Of a DNA stretch of 64,000 nt, positions 44,986 through 53,790 are shown piece after piece. The DNA comes from Mucilaginibacter sp. L294 (GTDB lineage Bacteria > Bacteroidota > Bacteroidia > Sphingobacteriales > Sphingobacteriaceae). The stretch is taken from contig NZ_LGEK01000015.1 of NCBI RefSeq assembly GCF_001636615.1, forward strand, positions 1 to 64,000. Reading direction: 5' to 3'. The position numbers and the translations under genes are program-made. Position 1 is the stretch's first letter; each line of letters begins with the position of its first letter. A model generated the notes under the pieces. That model was given only the letters and a program-made list of their open reading frames with translations. It was not told the origin of the DNA and searched no databases.

Positions 44986-44993
44986 TATTTTTG
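44986..44993 (+). promoter_or_regulatory. -7 box of LptF/G permease gene
   Basis: TATTTTTG is an exact TAnnTTTG match 75 bp before the permease start codon, between the START-like gene and the permease gene. No good -33 element is seen. Confidence 0.5.
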
Positions 44994-45068
44994 TATCGTG
45001 AAACAAGCTTACAGATAAACAATTATTTGTAAGCGTAAACGTTTCATTGCCTGTATACAATTGCCCTG

Positions 45069-46490
45069 ATGAAGAAAATACATCTTTTACTGCTCAAATC
45101 ATTTATAAGGCCTTTTATAGTAACCTTGGTAATAGTGATGTTTGTGCTGCTGATGTTATTTTTGTTTAAATACATTGATGATCTTATCGGTAAGGGTTTC
45201 CAGTGGTATATCATACTGGAGCTGATGATGTATAATTCGGCTACTAACGTGGCTATGGCGTTGCCGCTTTCGGTGCTATTGTCATCTATCATGACTTACG
45301 GCAGCCTTGGCGAAAATTATGAGCTTGTTGCCATTAAATCAGCTGGGATATCCTTACGGCGCGCTATGTACCCAATGATGATCGTAGTAGTGGTACTTAG
45401 TATAGCGGCTTTTGCCTTTTCTGATTATATGCTACCCGTGGCCAACCTTAAATACTACTCTTTACTGTACGACGCCCGAAAACAAAAATCGGCCGACTTG
45501 CTGCCCGAGAATATTTTTAGTAACCGTTTCCCCGGCTACTCTATTCGTGTAAAAAGGAAGGACGCAGACGGCCAAACCCTGCGTGATATCATGATCTATT
45601 CAAAGGGTAAGATGGAGACTAACCAAGTGGTTACGTTTGCAAAATCGGGGTTAATGTACCGCACTAAGGATGATCTATACCTGGTTTTAAGATTATACGA
45701 TGGTGTACGCTATGAAGAAGAAGCGGGTAATGAAGGGTATAACCCAAGGCAACAGCTAAGGCGTTTCCGCTTTAAGGAAACCGAGCAAAAACTTTCTCTC
45801 GAGGACTTTAAAATTCAGCGTACTGATGAAAACGAGTTTCGTAATGCATCAGCAATGATGAACCTGCGCCAGTTACAACATTATATAGATTCGGCACATA
45901 AGGAGGTAGATAGTAATGTGAATGTTAACTATTCACTCATAACACCTTATATTAAATATACCACTGTTCCCGCTAAGTCAGCTAACGTTAAAAAGCCTAT
46001 CCCTGCAGATAGCATTAAGGCAAACACCGTTAGCGAAAAAACCAATGTGTTTAACAATGCTTTAAGCGAGGTACACCAGATACAGGAATTTTTAAAGAAC
46101 CGTACCGACAGGCATAAGGAAACATCTAAAAGCATACGCCGGTATGTTATGGAGTATCAAAAAAAGTTTACACTTGGTGCCGCATGTATTGTGTTGTTTT
46201 TAATTGGTGCGCCGTTGGGTGCAATTATCCGTAAAGGGGGGCTGGGCTTACCGGTTGTGGTGTCGGTTATCTTCTTTTTAATATACTATATTATTGGTAC
46301 CATTGGCGAAAAATCAGCCAAGGAGGGCGACTTGTCGCCCTTGATAGGCGCCTGGATCTCTATAGTAGTATTATTCCCTATTGGGTTGTTCCTAACCTAT
46401 AAAGCAGCTACAGATTCGGCACTGTTTGATGCGGATATGTATAAACGCTTCTTTAAACGCTTTAAGCTGCGCAAAGCCAAGGCCATATAG
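45069..46490 (+). CDS. LptF/LptG-family lipopolysaccharide export permease
   Basis: A 473-residue membrane protein of the YjgP/YjgQ family. N-terminal helices (about 9-31 and 50-70, with MYNSATNVAMALPLSVLLSSIMTYG), a third at about 97-117, a large beta-jellyroll periplasmic region (about 120-350) and three C-terminal helices (about 363-455) give the usual layout. The conserved VAIKSAGISLRRAMYPM loop and FFLIYYIIGTIGEKSAKEGDLSPLIGAWI are present. It works with LptB in moving lipopolysaccharide from the inner membrane to the periplasmic bridge. Only one such gene is here; its partner must be elsewhere. Confidence 0.92.
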   Translation: MKKIHLLLLKSFIRPFIVTLVIVMFVLLMLFLFKYIDDLIGKGFQWYIILELMMYNSATNVAMALPLSVLLSSIMTYGSLGENYELVAIKSAGISLRRAMYPMMIVVVVLSIAAFAFSDYMLPVANLKYYSLLYDARKQKSADLLPENIFSNRFPGYSIRVKRKDADGQTLRDIMIYSKGKMETNQVVTFAKSGLMYRTKDDLYLVLRLYDGVRYEEEAGNEGYNPRQQLRRFRFKETEQKLSLEDFKIQRTDENEFRNASAMMNLRQLQHYIDSAHKEVDSNVNVNYSLITPYIKYTTVPAKSANVKKPIPADSIKANTVSEKTNVFNNALSEVHQIQEFLKNRTDRHKETSKSIRRYVMEYQKKFTLGAACIVLFLIGAPLGAIIRKGGLGLPVVVSVIFFLIYYIIGTIGEKSAKEGDLSPLIGAWISIVVLFPIGLFLTYKAATDSALFDADMYKRFFKRFKLRKAKAI

Positions 46491-46528
46491 TTTTACAAAT
46501 TACCGACTGTAATAACCTGATTATCGTA

Positions 46529-46536
46529 TAACTTTG
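46529..46536 (+). promoter_or_regulatory. -7 box of ribBA
   Basis: TAACTTTG is an exact TAnnTTTG match 55 bp before the ribBA start. No FMN riboswitch fold was recognised in the 101-bp leader region. Confidence 0.6.
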
Positions 46537-46591
46537 TTGAAGTATCGGCAAATCGAAACAGGGTAAACCGATCCTCCTTAGAAACATAGAA

Positions 46592-47797
46592 ATGCTAAAT
46601 ACTATACCGGAAGCCATAGAAGCTATTAAAGCAGGTAAAACCATTATTGTTGTAGATGATGAAGACCGCGAGAACGAAGGTGATTTTTTAACTGCCGCCC
46701 GTAACGCTACGCCCGAAACCATCAACTTTATGGTAAAATACGGGCGCGGGCTTGTTTGCGCCCCCATAACCAAGCAGCGCGCACACGAACTTGAGCTGGA
46801 GCCGATGGTTAGCAGAAACACAACATCGCACGAAACGAATTTTACGGTATCGGTAGATCTGTTAGGGAATGGTTGTACTACAGGCATATCGGCAACAGAC
46901 CGTTCAAAAACCACACTGGCTTTAATTGACCCGGCAACCAAACCTGCCGACCTGGGAAGGCCTGGCCATATATTCCCGTTGATAGCTAAAGATGGTGGCG
47001 TTTTACGCCGCTCGGGCCATACCGAGGCTGCTATAGACCTTTCGGTACTGGCAGGGTTTGAACCCGCAGGCGTTATCTGCGAGATAATGAAGGAAGACGG
47101 CGATATGGCCCGCTTACCCGAGTTGTTGGTGATGGCGAAAGAGTTCGACCTGAAAATAGTTTCGATAAAAGACCTGATAGCATATCGTTTAAATACCGAA
47201 TCGTTGGTGCGTAAAGAAGTGTCTGTAAAGATGCCTACCGAGTGGGGAGACTTTGATATGATAGCCTATACCCAATTGGATACCGGCGAGAACCATTTGG
47301 CGCTTGTAAAGGGCGAATGGGAGCCGGGCGAGGCCGTTTTAGTACGCGTGCATAGTTCATGCGTTACCGGCGATATATTTGGCTCGTGCCGTTGCGATTG
47401 TGGCCCTCAGTTACACAAGGCGATGGAGATCATCAGCAAAGAAGGTAAAGGAGTTATTGTATACATGAACCAGGAAGGCCGTGGCATTGGCCTGGTTAAT
47501 AAGTTAAAAGCCTACCATTTACAAGAGAATGGCCTGGACACAGTTGAGGCTAATATTAAACTTGGTTTCCAGATGGACCAGCGCGACTATGGTATCGGCG
47601 CGCAAATTTTGCGCAGCCTGGGCATATCAAAAATGCGCCTGTTAACTAACAATCCTAAAAAGCGCGCAGGCCTTATTGGCTACGGGCTGGAAGTGGTTGA
47701 GAACCTGCCGATAGAGATTGCATCAAACCCGCATAACGAGGCCTATTTGCGTACAAAAAGAGATAAGATGGACCACACCATCATGCGCGAGCATTAA
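46592..47797 (+). CDS. ribBA: Bifunctional 3,4-dihydroxy-2-butanone-4-phosphate synthase / GTP cyclohydrolase II
   Basis: A 401-residue riboflavin enzyme. The N-terminal DHBP synthase (about 1-200) has [12 protein letters not shown] and [11 protein letters not shown]. The C-terminal GTP cyclohydrolase II (about 205-398) has the zinc cysteines in [19 protein letters not shown] and the GRGIGL and [12 protein letters not shown] segments. It makes both precursors of the riboflavin pathway, from ribulose 5-phosphate and from GTP. Its stop codon abuts that of tamB on the other strand (TAATTA, 47795-47800) with no terminator between. Confidence 0.96.
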   Translation: MLNTIPEAIEAIKAGKTIIVVDDEDRENEGDFLTAARNATPETINFMVKYGRGLVCAPITKQRAHELELEPMVSRNTTSHETNFTVSVDLLGNGCTTGISATDRSKTTLALIDPATKPADLGRPGHIFPLIAKDGGVLRRSGHTEAAIDLSVLAGFEPAGVICEIMKEDGDMARLPELLVMAKEFDLKIVSIKDLIAYRLNTESLVRKEVSVKMPTEWGDFDMIAYTQLDTGENHLALVKGEWEPGEAVLVRVHSSCVTGDIFGSCRCDCGPQLHKAMEIISKEGKGVIVYMNQEGRGIGLVNKLKAYHLQENGLDTVEANIKLGFQMDQRDYGIGAQILRSLGISKMRLLTNNPKKRAGLIGYGLEVVENLPIEIASNPHNEAYLRTKRDKMDHTIMREH

Positions 47798-50700
47798 TTA
47801 ATCATCACCTTCAGTATCCTCATTATTCTTATCATCTGATGATTTTGAGGGTGTTGGGGTTGTAATGTTTGTAGCAGGTACCGGTGCCGGGTTGGTTGGT
47901 GCTTTATTACGGCCCTGCCTGAATATGTTACGCAGGAATTCGCCCAGTGTATCAAAATCACGCTGGTACACCAAGCCAATACCGTTTACGTACTGTGCCG
48001 TAAGGTTATCATTAAGACTGTTTAGTGTGGTGCTGTTTAGTGCACGGTATGAGTACCTTGCCCTTAAGTTACCATCTTTACGTATCAGGTATTGAATTTC
48101 AAAATCCTTTGTTAGCGTTCTGAAATCGGTGTTCAACAGATTGGTGCGGTTGTTAAACAGATCGCTCGTGCCGCTGTTTGAGTACAAACTACCGTTGATG
48201 ATAAGCCTGTCATTTAAAAATTTCAGTGACGCGCTCGCGTCATTGAACGACCGGATGTTTAAATCGAAGTATTTTATGTTTGATTGCGATATAAAACTGT
48301 TCAGTTTATTAAACGCAAACTCGCTCACAGCCTCGCCGGCGGTGCCCAATACCTGGTTGGTTAAATTACTACCGGTACCTGATGCAAAACTTCGCCTTAC
48401 AATGATGCTTAGCGCCTGCTGGCTGCGGTTATTATTATCGGCCAGGTAAGTGTTCAAGTCATCTTTAATTGATGGGTCTACCGGGAAATTAAAGTTAAAA
48501 TCGATATTAGGTTGTAGCAGGGATTTGGTTAATATCAATTCGGCCTGTACCAATACCTGTTTTGGCTGCGCGGCCTGCAAACCTGCTGCTGTATACAGCG
48601 GTGCAATATTGGTACGCACTTCATATATGGCCTTTAAATTTATTTCCGCGTTTGATGGGTTCCCCGTCCATCGAATGGTTCCGCCCTGGTTAACCACAAA
48701 GTTTTTACTGATGAAATCCTTAGCGGTAAATTCAAATTTACCCGATGTGATCAGAAAGTCACCAAACATCTCAAAGTCGCCAAGGCTGTTAATATTTAGT
48801 TTAAGGTTACGGGCTTGGCCGGTACCTTCTAAAACGCCGTAATCTGTGCTTATTCTAACCGTTGTACTTTCGTCAACGGTTAGGTCAAAGTTTAGTGTTA
48901 CGCCGTTAAAGGCGTTTTTCTTTTCAATAACTTTTTGGGTGGTATCATTATGGTTCACCCATCTTATGAAATCATATTCGGCAGCGGTTGAAGATGTATT
49001 TAACGGGATATTAAACACCGTGCCCTCTCCGGTTGATGCCTTAATATCGATCTTCATATTATCTATTGGCCCGGTAAAGCTAAAAGTACCTGAGCCGTAA
49101 GCCGTGCCGTAATAAAGGTGATTATCTTTAAAAGTGGTGTTAAGCGCCATCAGGTTATTGGCTTCGAGTTTAATATCCAGGGTTGGGTTTGATATGTTGT
49201 TCAGATCAACCGTTCCGTTTGCTTCGCCTGTACCGCCACGGATATCCTTTAATATCATTTTATTTATTTTGATAACACTGTTACTTACATCCAGTTTGTC
49301 GTTTACGGTGTACGCGGTTTTTAGATAGTTAACGGTAATGCCAGTATTGTTTAAGGATACATCGCCATTAAGCTCGGGCTTAGCCGGTGAGCCGCTGAGT
49401 TTAAGATTTGCTGATACCGCGCCTTTTATGTTCGATACCAGGTCTTTAATAAAAGGCTCAAATATAATGGCCTCGGTATGGTCCATCTTTACATCAAAAT
49501 CAAGCTTGTCATCAGTTTCTTTGCCTAATATATAGGCGCCTGTAACATTCATGGTTTCAAGGCCGTGGTTGGTGATATTTAATTTTACGTTGGCCAGCCC
49601 TTTATCGTTATCAAGGTTAGAAACAATCTTTACATCGCCCACCAGGGTTTTATTCATCGCCAGCGAATCAATAACCAGGTTGGCATCTACCCCAGGTTTT
49701 TTAATGATAGAGTTTAGGGTTACATCACCATTTAACGATCCCTTTAATAAAATGCCCGATGTTTTGGTAAGCTGGTTAATTGTAGCCATGCTAAACTTCT
49801 CAAAAGTAACCTTCAATTTATCATCTGGGTTATCAGATATAAAGCCGTTTATTCTTACCTTTTGTTTGCCGTTTGATAATTCAAAGCCCGATACCTTTGT
49901 TTTACCGTTAAGTAAACGGATACTTACCTGATCCTGGATCTTCCAGTTCTCGCGCTCTAAGATCACATCCGACGGAAGTACAGATATTTTGGCGGTTGTA
50001 TCCTTGCCAAATTCTACAAGGCCGTAAAGGTCTAACTGGTTGGCAGCGTCTTTATCAGATAATTTAATGTTGAAGTTTAAGCTATCGTTCTTTAAAAAGT
50101 TGGTAACGTTTATGTTTTTGATATATAGGCTATCGGTAAGGTCAACCCGGTTTAATGATACGTTCAGGCCTAAAAAATCTTCGCTTGTACTTTCATCAAT
50201 AATAAAATCATGAAACACAATTTTGCCCAGCTTTATAGTTTTAATATATCCATTCAAGGTGGCTGTCTTATTATTCGAATTAAATTTCCCTACAAAAGTG
50301 CCCTGATCAGGTATTTTAAGGTCGGGCATAAAAATAGCTGTGAACGGATCAATATTTTTGAGCGTTAAGTTAAAATCAAAGGTTTGCGGTTTGGGAGGGG
50401 TAATATCTGCCTTTAATGATGGGATATATTTTTTAGCAATGGTTTTAAAATAAGAAGGTAAAGTGGCCAGGTCATAGTTGCCTTTAATACTGCCATCAGC
50501 AATGTCAGACCGTAATGATATTAACCGTTCATCGCCTTTACCACTTGCTGTTAGTGCGAGCGAGTCAACTACGTAATCATTTCGCGGGTCGGCAATACGA
50601 ATTTTAGTCAGCAAAATACTGCCGTCCAGGTTATCCAGGTTATTGCCCGAGAAATTGGTATTAATATCGGTACTAATGGTAATAGTGTCTTTTAATAACT

Positions 50701-52267
50701 TAAGCTGCTGCAGTTTTGCATTACTAACGTTACCGGTGATATTATATACCGGTAACTTAGGGTTAAGGTTAATAAGGCCGGCCAGGTTAAGCTTTAAGTT
50801 CCTGTCGTTAATGGCTACTTTACCCTGTGCTGTTTTGTTTTTAAAAGTGCCGCTGGTGGTTAGGTTGCTATAATTATAACCCTTAAATTGAAAATAGGCT
50901 ATCCGTGCGTCGCCTTTAATATTTAAGTTCTTTATTTCATCGCCACTACCACTTATGTTTCCGGATAAAGTAGTGCGGCCAACGGTGTTGTTGTCAATTA
51001 AAGCGCCAACGTCAAAGTTACTGGTGGTAAGCTTGCCGCTATAGCTTGGTATGCCGGCTTTATTTATTTTAAGGTTAATATCAGGGTCAAACCGGCCCAA
51101 TTTGGTTTTAAATGTACCAAAAGCCACAAAGTCGTTTTGCAAACCGGTAAACCGCCCATTAAAGTTTACATTGCCAAACTTGCTTACTATGGCAGGCACT
51201 TTTGCATTAGGTTTGCCTGTAAAATGGCTGTACAGGTAATCCAGATCTTTTTTGTTGGTGGCTATCTGTTCAAATTTTAACTGCATAAAGGTATTATTCC
51301 AATCGGGTAGTCCGGTTAGGTTAAAATCGCCTTTAATGAAGGTGGCTTGTGCTGCTGTAATAGTAAGGCTTTTAGCTTTAAGGTTATTTACCATGCCACG
51401 TACCCGGCCATCCAGCCCCAGTTCAAAGGTTGTTTTATCAAGCGAACTGGTAAAATAAGCAACATCTTTTGATGACAGGTGCGACGTTTTAAAATCGGCA
51501 TCCATGGTAACGGTGTTCTCAAAATCGTCAAAGTCATCAAACGATCTGAACTTCATTTTGAAGAAGTTTTTAACGTTGGAATAAGCCGTTTGGATATTGA
51601 GGTTTTGCAGTAGTACCTGGTTAGTATCAATAGTAGCGTTAGCATTTAGGTTACGCACAAAAAAGCCACTTTTTTCACGTAATGTCATGCCACCTATGCG
51701 GGCCTTAAACAGGTGGTTTTGCAAATCCATATTACGGATGATGGTGCTGAAATTACTAACATCAACATCGTTAAAGTTTACGCCCTTTACCAATTCCGTC
51801 CTCAGGAAGTTTTTGTACCTGAAATGGAAATTGTTGATTGTGATCTTCTCGAAGGTTAGCGTCCAGGGTTTGCTTTTGGTTTTTGTGGTATCGCCCGAGC
51901 TGAAGTAATCGAGCACAAACTTAAGGTTGGTGGTGCTATCCTTTTGTTTTTTAAGATAAAAGGTACCGCTATCCAATTGTATAGATGCGAAATCTATCTT
52001 CTTTTTTTTGATACTGTTGAAAATAGAAAAACCGCTAAGTTCAACAGCAAGTTTTGGGGTGCTCAGCAGCGTGTCCTGTTGCTTGTCGAGGATATATAAA
52101 CCCTCTAATACAACCGACGAAAAAGGCTTAATGTACAGGCTTTTTATATCAACTTTAGTGTTAAGCTCTTTTGATAAGTAAGCGGTGGCCTTTTTTGCAG
52201 CCCATGTTTGTACCGGCTTGTACTGAAAGAGCATTAAAACTATGCTCACCAGTAACAAAATTATCAA
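47798..52267 (-). CDS. tamB: Translocation and assembly module protein TamB (DUF490)
   Basis: A 1489-residue AsmA-like protein: one N-terminal hydrophobic helix, then a very long series of beta-strand repeats forming a groove across the periplasm, and a C-terminal DUF490 domain (about 1050-1430) with GGTIRWTGNPSNAEINLKAIYEV. TamB-type proteins help outer-membrane protein assembly or phospholipid transport between membranes. The listed start is a TTG at 52267, but the frame stays open to a stop at 52316-52318 and the extra codons (KVIKKVLKIALSIV) supply the basic N-region expected of a signal anchor; no ATG, GTG or TTG is available there, so an ATT at 52301-52303 may be the real start. The C-terminus (KSSDDKNNEDTEGDD) is acidic. 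Confidence 0.9.
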   Translation of the reverse strand: MIILLLVSIVLMLFQYKPVQTWAAKKATAYLSKELNTKVDIKSLYIKPFSSVVLEGLYILDKQQDTLLSTPKLAVELSGFSIFNSIKKKKIDFASIQLDSGTFYLKKQKDSTTNLKFVLDYFSSGDTTKTKSKPWTLTFEKITINNFHFRYKNFLRTELVKGVNFNDVDVSNFSTIIRNMDLQNHLFKARIGGMTLREKSGFFVRNLNANATIDTNQVLLQNLNIQTAYSNVKNFFKMKFRSFDDFDDFENTVTMDADFKTSHLSSKDVAYFTSSLDKTTFELGLDGRVRGMVNNLKAKSLTITAAQATFIKGDFNLTGLPDWNNTFMQLKFEQIATNKKDLDYLYSHFTGKPNAKVPAIVSKFGNVNFNGRFTGLQNDFVAFGTFKTKLGRFDPDINLKINKAGIPSYSGKLTTSNFDVGALIDNNTVGRTTLSGNISGSGDEIKNLNIKGDARIAYFQFKGYNYSNLTTSGTFKNKTAQGKVAINDRNLKLNLAGLINLNPKLPVYNITGNVSNAKLQQLKLLKDTITISTDINTNFSGNNLDNLDGSILLTKIRIADPRNDYVVDSLALTASGKGDERLISLRSDIADGSIKGNYDLATLPSYFKTIAKKYIPSLKADITPPKPQTFDFNLTLKNIDPFTAIFMPDLKIPDQGTFVGKFNSNNKTATLNGYIKTIKLGKIVFHDFIIDESTSEDFLGLNVSLNRVDLTDSLYIKNINVTNFLKNDSLNFNIKLSDKDAANQLDLYGLVEFGKDTTAKISVLPSDVILERENWKIQDQVSIRLLNGKTKVSGFELSNGKQKVRINGFISDNPDDKLKVTFEKFSMATINQLTKTSGILLKGSLNGDVTLNSIIKKPGVDANLVIDSLAMNKTLVGDVKIVSNLDNDKGLANVKLNITNHGLETMNVTGAYILGKETDDKLDFDVKMDHTEAIIFEPFIKDLVSNIKGAVSANLKLSGSPAKPELNGDVSLNNTGITVNYLKTAYTVNDKLDVSNSVIKINKMILKDIRGGTGEANGTVDLNNISNPTLDIKLEANNLMALNTTFKDNHLYYGTAYGSGTFSFTGPIDNMKIDIKASTGEGTVFNIPLNTSSTAAEYDFIRWVNHNDTTQKVIEKKNAFNGVTLNFDLTVDESTTVRISTDYGVLEGTGQARNLKLNINSLGDFEMFGDFLITSGKFEFTAKDFISKNFVVNQGGTIRWTGNPSNAEINLKAIYEVRTNIAPLYTAAGLQAAQPKQVLVQAELILTKSLLQPNIDFNFNFPVDPSIKDDLNTYLADNNNRSQQALSIIVRRSFASGTGSNLTNQVLGTAGEAVSEFAFNKLNSFISQSNIKYFDLNIRSFNDASASLKFLNDRLIINGSLYSNSGTSDLFNNRTNLLNTDFRTLTKDFEIQYLIRKDGNLRARYSYRALNSTTLNSLNDNLTAQYVNGIGLVYQRDFDTLGEFLRNIFRQGRNKAPTNPAPVPATNITTPTPSKSSDDKNNEDTEGDD

Positions 52268-52442
52268 TACGATGCTTAACGCTATTTTGAGTACTTTTTT
52301 AATAACTTTGCCTCTTTAGTAATGTTTGGATTGCTGAATTAGTGATTGATAGAATAATCTATATCGCTATACGTTTTTATAGCTTAATAGTTTGCTATTT
52401 ACTTTAAAAATTCACCAATTCCATTAATCAATATTTTATAAA

Positions 52443-53444
52443 GTGCCTGTAATTTTAGCAATCGAATCTTCATGTGATGAAACCTCCGCATCTGTTTGTG
52501 TGGATGGTGAGATATTGAGCAATGTTATTGCAAATCAAACCATTCACGAATTATATGGAGGTGTTGTCCCCGAGCTTGCCTCAAGGGTTCATCAGCAAAA
52601 TATTGTTCCGGCCGTACAGCAAGCACTATTAAACGCAAAAGTAAACAAAAATGATATTGATGCGGTAGCTTTTACGCGCGGCCCGGGGCTTTTAGGTTCA
52701 CTTTTAGTGGGTGTTTCGTTCGCGAAGGCGTTTGCGCTGGCAAAAGGCATCCCATTGATAGACATTAACCACATGCAGGCGCATATCCTTGCGCACTTTA
52801 TTGCCGAAAAAAAACCATCGTTCCCATTTTTGTGCTTAACAGCATCGGGTGGGCATACACAGATAGTTTTGGTGAAAGATTATTTTGATATGGAAGTAAT
52901 TGGCCAAACACTTGATGACGCTGCCGGCGAGGCTATGGACAAAACCAGTAAAATATTAGGCTTGCCATACCCTGGCGGCCCACTGATAGATAAAAATGCC
53001 CGAACCGGTAACCCCGATGCTTATAAATTCCCGGAACCACAGATACCCGGTTTTGATTTTAGCTTTAGTGGTGTTAAAACAGCCATACTTTATTTTATAA
53101 GGGATAATGTTGCCGCTAACCCCGATTTTATACAACAGAACCTGGGTGATATTTGTGCATCGGTTGAAAAGCGTATCACTACCATCCTACTGAACAAATT
53201 AAAAAGAGCCGCGGAAGAGTACGGTATTAAAGATATTGCGCTGGCTGGTGGGGTATCGGCCAATACGGGCCTGCGCGAAGGGTTAACCAAACTGGGTGCA
53301 GAAAAGGGCTGGAACGTTTTTATACCCAAATTTGAATACTGTACCGATAACGCGGCCATGATAGCTATTGCCGGTTATTATAAATATTTAAAAGGCGAAT
53401 TTGCCGGGCAGGGGATAGCCCCGCTGGCAAGAATGCCGATGTAG
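52443..53444 (+). CDS. tsaD: tRNA N6-adenosine threonylcarbamoyltransferase
   Basis: A 333-residue ASKHA-fold enzyme starting at GTG. It opens VILAIESSCDETSASV, and the metal-binding HMQAH motif has His110 and His114 in INHMQAH. ALAGGVSANTGLRE and CTDNAAMIA complete the signature. With TsaB, TsaC and TsaE it makes the t6A base at position 37 of ANN-decoding tRNAs. It is divergent from tamB, and a 175-bp shared upstream region has no exact TAnnTTTG box. Confidence 0.96.
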   Translation: MPVILAIESSCDETSASVCVDGEILSNVIANQTIHELYGGVVPELASRVHQQNIVPAVQQALLNAKVNKNDIDAVAFTRGPGLLGSLLVGVSFAKAFALAKGIPLIDINHMQAHILAHFIAEKKPSFPFLCLTASGGHTQIVLVKDYFDMEVIGQTLDDAAGEAMDKTSKILGLPYPGGPLIDKNARTGNPDAYKFPEPQIPGFDFSFSGVKTAILYFIRDNVAANPDFIQQNLGDICASVEKRITTILLNKLKRAAEEYGIKDIALAGGVSANTGLREGLTKLGAEKGWNVFIPKFEYCTDNAAMIAIAGYYKYLKGEFAGQGIAPLARMPM

Positions 53445-53511
53445 CCCCTGACTCCTTTAAGGTGGAATGGATACGATTATTAATAAGTTAATTTATACTT
53501 TTGAAGAAATT

Positions 53512-53542
53512 CTATACCCCCTTCAGGGGGTTAGGGGGTAAA
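53512..53542. repeat. CCCCC/GGGGG intergenic repeat
   Basis: The stretch TACCCCCTTCAGGGGGTTAG followed by GGGGT contains a palindromic CCCCC-TTCA-GGGGG and an extra G-run. Similar C- and G-run elements are frequent between genes in Bacteroidota. It precedes the start of the small membrane protein by only 3 bp and may reduce its translation. Confidence 0.55.
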
Positions 53543-53544
53543 CT

Positions 53545-53715
53545 ATGAACATTCCTTCTTTCATATTCTGGGCGGTTTTTGTGCTGCCGCTTGTTGCTTT
53601 TTTAATATGGCTTATGCGCCAGGATAAGCGTAAGGGTATAACAGGCCTTATTGTTTTGGCTATAACCGTTGTTGGCTGCATAGCTTACATGTATTGGAAA
53701 ACCGGCGGTAAATAG
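53545..53715 (+). CDS. Small two-helix membrane protein
   Basis: A 56-residue open frame, MNIPSFIFWAVFVLPLVAFL at the N-terminus, with helices at about 6-24 and 33-51 separated by the basic turn RQDKRKG and ending WKTGGK. The hydrophobicity and positive-inside pattern look like a real small membrane protein rather than a chance frame. It lies 100 bp after tsaD in the same direction. No family is recognised. Confidence 0.55.
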   Translation: MNIPSFIFWAVFVLPLVAFLIWLMRQDKRKGITGLIVLAITVVGCIAYMYWKTGGK

Positions 53716-53718
53716 CGA

Positions 53719-53751
53719 CAATAGCCCCTGCATTGCTGCATGGGGCTATTG
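53719..53751. repeat. Long hairpin after small membrane protein gene
   Basis: CAATAGCCCC and GGGGCTATTG form a 10-bp stem with an inner TGCA/TGCA extension. It is not followed by a T-tract on either strand, so termination would be Rho-assisted or absent. It lies between two convergent genes. Confidence 0.6.
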
Positions 53752-53790
53752 AGAAAAAACACGTACAAAATAACCAACCGTTTCTATTGG

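Noticed and set aside
46491-46591. FMN riboswitch before ribBA
   Set aside because: No conserved FMN-aptamer helices or loop sequences were found, and the leader is too short after the -7 box.
48129-51908. Chain of plus-strand open frames opposite tamB
   Set aside because: They are antisense shadows of a long A+T-moderate coding region, with no start signals, and overlap tamB completely.
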